DNA of 7,256 nucleotides from Sphingomonas sp. Lineage in GTDB: Bacteria; Pseudomonadota; Alphaproteobacteria; Sphingomonadales; Sphingomonadaceae. The DNA lies in the NCBI GenBank assembly GCA_025936675.1, contig JAICSX010000072.1:1-7256 (forward strand), given 5' to 3'. A model generated the notes under the pieces. The model ran no database searches and was not told the DNA's origin. It saw only the letters and a program-made list of their open reading frames with translations. Shown one piece after another: positions 5,779 to 7,256 of this stretch. Made by a program: the position numbers and the translations under genes. Positions within the stretch are counted from its first letter, which is position 1; each line of letters starts with the position of its first letter.

Positions 5779-6132
5779 ATGGGTGTAACGTTCGACAACG
5801 AGGCCTTTTTCTCCGCTCTCAATGCCGAACGGCTCAGTCGACAGATGACCTGGAAAGAGGTCGCGGAAGAAGCCGGAATTGCCGCCTCAACGTTGACGAG
5901 AATGGGGGATGGCAAAAACCCGGACGTGAACGGCTTGGCCGCACTACTTGCCTGGTCCGGACTCAAAGCAGACAGCTTCATAGAAGGGGCGAAGGAAAGT
6001 CCCGAAAACTATTCACAAGCCGTTGCTCTGCTAAGAGCTATGCCAGACTTGAGTAAACCTCAGCTCGATGTGTTGGTTAACATCCTTGAGACGACGTACA
6101 AAACTCTGAAGGAGCAGCGTGTCGACGCTTAG
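5779..6132 (+). CDS. XRE-family HTH repressor (CapH/ImmR-like)
   Basis: The product is 117 residues. An XRE/Cro-type helix-turn-helix lies at about residues 10-60, with the two central helices in TWKEVAEEAGIAASTLTRM (24-42), followed by DVNGLAALLAWSGL, the usual fourth and fifth helices. The C-terminal part (about 75-112) is helical and may be the dimerisation region or the region recognised by the protease. The ATG at 5779 has AGGAG 5 bases upstream. Its 3' end overlaps the ImmA-like gene by 14 bases, so the two are made together. The gene is transcribed away from the Ubl-JAB-E1 operon across a 110-bp region containing a near-palindrome, which fits a repressor of that operon and of itself. 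By family knowledge such pairs include ImmR/ImmA, DdrO/IrrE and CapH/CapP. DNA binding is well supported; the target operon is inferred from position. Confidence 0.83.
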   Translation: MGVTFDNEAFFSALNAERLSRQMTWKEVAEEAGIAASTLTRMGDGKNPDVNGLAALLAWSGLKADSFIEGAKESPENYSQAVALLRAMPDLSKPQLDVLVNILETTYKTLKEQRVDA

Positions 6133-6676
6133 GCGTGGGTTCAAAGCGGATGCTGAGAGAATGTCACTCAGCATCCGCTTTAAGCTCGGCATCCCTCCAA
6201 CGGGTCCGTTAGCCCCGGAGCAGGTTTGCCGAGCATTCGATATTCAACTGCTTCGCATGAGTGATCTCAGTTGCGATGTTTCACCGTTCCAAGGAGCAGC
6301 CAACGACAAGTTTTCCGCCATGACGGTTTGCGCGGGGCTGCAGCGGGCAATTGTGCACAATGACAGTCATCACCCATTCCGACAGGCCAGCAATATATTC
6401 CATGAATTGGCCCACTGTTTCTTGGGCCATAGTGGCTGCACGATCTTAAACGCCGATGGCACTCGTTCGTACAACAGCACGATCGAAAGCGAAGCCAGCT
6501 ATCTTGGCGGTGCACTCCATCTGCCGAAGGATGCAGCTCTCCACGTGCTGCGAAATGGCCTAAAGCCAACGGCACAAATAATCTATCAAATCAGCCGACC
6601 GATGCTCGAATATCGGCTCCGCGCTAGTGGCGCTCAAACGATATTCGCTCGATCTCTAGCGAAGCGTTCCCGCTAG
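6119..6676 (+). CDS. ImmA/IrrE-type zinc metalloprotease (CapP-like)
   Basis: The product is 185 residues. The zinc motif HELAH occurs at residues 95-99 (FHELAHCFLGH: H95, E96 and H99). The expected downstream acidic motif is IESEASYLGGALHLP (122-136, ligand E123 or E125). Together these define the ImmA/IrrE (COG2856-type) fold. Family members cleave a partner XRE repressor after DNA damage or another cue; here the partner is encoded immediately upstream. The start is GTG at 6119, preferred over ATG at 6161 because AAGGAG (6109-6114) lies 4 bases upstream, and translation would couple to the repressor stop at 6132. The C-terminal 50 residues (NGLKPTAQIIYQISRPMLEYRLRASG) resemble the helical region seen in longer ImmA proteins. 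The stop at 6676 abuts a lepA relic on the other strand. Protease identity is strong; regulation of the ubiquitin-like operon is an inference. Confidence 0.87.
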   Translation: MSTLRRGFKADAERMSLSIRFKLGIPPTGPLAPEQVCRAFDIQLLRMSDLSCDVSPFQGAANDKFSAMTVCAGLQRAIVHNDSHHPFRQASNIFHELAHCFLGHSGCTILNADGTRSYNSTIESEASYLGGALHLPKDAALHVLRNGLKPTAQIIYQISRPMLEYRLRASGAQTIFARSLAKRSR

Positions 6677-6677
6677 C

Positions 6678-6829
6678 TTAGCTCTCATCCCCCATCTTCA
6701 GCGCAGCGATAAACGCCTCGTGGGGAATGCTCACAGACCCTACTCCCGCATGCGCTTCTTGCCCTCCTTCTGCTTCTCCAGCAGCTTCCGCTTCCGCGTC
6801 GCGTCTCCCCCATAGCACTTGGCCGTCAC
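6678..6829 (-). pseudogene. Frameshifted duplicate of the lepA 3' end
   Basis: On the minus strand this stretch encodes the last 50 or so residues of a Lep[21 protein letters not shown], then EGKKRMRE, a break, then GSVSIPHEAFIAALKMGDES and a TAA stop at 6680-6678. One base is missing in the Tyr codon (near 6740/6741), which creates an in-frame TAG. Compared with the intact lepA end at 6894-7043, most differences are at third codon positions and only a few are amino-acid changes (His/Gln, Lys/Arg, Asp/Glu). This suggests the two diverged as functional genes in separate lineages before one was stranded. Similarity stops at the Val codon (6829-6827); the upstream bases do not read as LepA. Confidence 0.85.
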
Positions 6830-6893
6830 GAGCTCGGCTTTGGGTTCACGCCCCACGTGAACCGTCGCCTCGCTTCCGCAGCGCCCAAGGCCC
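6830..6893. other. Spacer between the two lepA 3' ends, with hairpin
   Basis: The spacer holds a perfect 8-bp inverted repeat, GGTTCACG (6843-6850) and CGTGAACC (6856-6863), with a 5-base loop. It lies about 30 bp past the lepA stop codon and may help end lepA transcription, though no T-run follows. No gene is seen. Confidence 0.5.
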
Positions 6894-7256
6894 TCACTCC
6901 TCGCCCATGCGTAAAGCAGCTATGAATGCTTCTTGAGGGATCGACACGCTGCCGTATTCCCTCATGCGTTTCTTTCCTTCCTTCTGCTTCTCCAAGAGCT
7001 TCCGTTTGCGGGTGGCATCGCCGCCATAGCACTTAGCGGTGACATCTTTTCTGAGGGCCCCGATCGTCTCGCGCGCGATGATCTTGCCGCCGATCGCGGC
7101 CTGGATGGGGATCTTGAAGAGGTGCCTCGGGATCAGGTCCTTCAGGCGCTCGCACATGCCGCGGCCCCTCGCCTCGGCGTTGGCGCGGTGGACGATCATG
7201 CTGAGCGCGTCGACCGGCTCGCCGTTGACCATGATGCTCATCTTGACGAGGTCGCC
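6894..7256 (-). CDS. lepA: Elongation factor 4 (LepA), C-terminal end (runs off right edge)
   Basis: The final 120 residues of LepA are present in one open frame that continues beyond the window. The C-terminal domain is recognisable from [72 protein letters not shown] and the closing [15 protein letters not shown]. LepA is the ribosome-associated translational GTPase EF4; its C-terminal domain contacts the ribosome, and its GTPase domains lie outside the window. The last 150 bp, from the Val codon at 7043 to the stop at 6894, use more A/T-ending codons than the preceding lepA sequence. The switch coincides with the point where the duplicate copy at 6678-6829 begins to match. The gene end may therefore have been replaced by incoming DNA. 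Confidence 0.96.
   Translation of the reverse strand, partial: GDLVKMSIMVNGEPVDALSMIVHRANAEARGRGMCERLKDLIPRHLFKIPIQAAIGGKIIARETIGALRKDVTAKCYGGDATRKRKLLEKQKEGKKRMREYGSVSIPQEAFIAALRMGEE

Overview
The window looks like chromosomal DNA from a high-GC alphaproteobacterium, most likely a sphingomonad. Three things point that way: the strongly G/C-biased third codon positions of the flanking genes, a LepA C-terminus of alphaproteobacterial type, and dispersed palindromic REP-like repeats of a style common in sphingomonads. The family assignment is inference; no rRNA or marker gene is present.

Layout. (1) Positions 1-1834, minus strand: a TRIP13/Pch2-like AAA+ ATPase, followed by the start of a PAS-domain sensor protein that runs off the left edge. 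(2) Positions 1948-3194, plus strand: two translationally coupled genes of unknown function. The first has a terminase-small-subunit-like helix-turn-helix stretch and carries two REP-like palindromes in frame. (3) Positions 3195-3600: no gene; a cluster of REP-like and other palindromic repeats. (4) Positions 3601-6676: a lower-GC island. On the minus strand a compact operon encodes a ubiquitin-like protein ending in Gly, a JAMM/JAB isopeptidase and an E1/ThiF-like activating enzyme. Divergently on the plus strand lie an XRE-type repressor and an ImmA/IrrE-type zinc protease. (5) Positions 6678-6829: a frameshifted duplicate of the lepA 3' end. (6) Positions 6894-7256: the true 3' end of lepA, running off the right edge.

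How the island may work. The E1-like enzyme would adenylate the C-terminal glycine of the ubiquitin-like protein. The JAB protease would reverse or process conjugates. No E2 is visible, unlike the Bil-type antiphage ubiquitin-like operons and the E2-E1 fusion of type II CBASS. The 110-bp divergent promoter region holds sigma70-like elements that share one TATATA box on both strands, plus a 27-bp near-palindrome over the -35 of the ubiquitin-like operon. With the repressor/protease pair this resembles the CapH/CapP switch of CBASS, in which the protease cleaves the repressor to derepress a defence operon. The low GC and the adjacent lepA duplication mark the region as horizontally acquired.

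The most interesting object is this repressor/protease-controlled Ubl-JAB-E1 operon that appears to lack an E2. Its function is inferred from motifs only.
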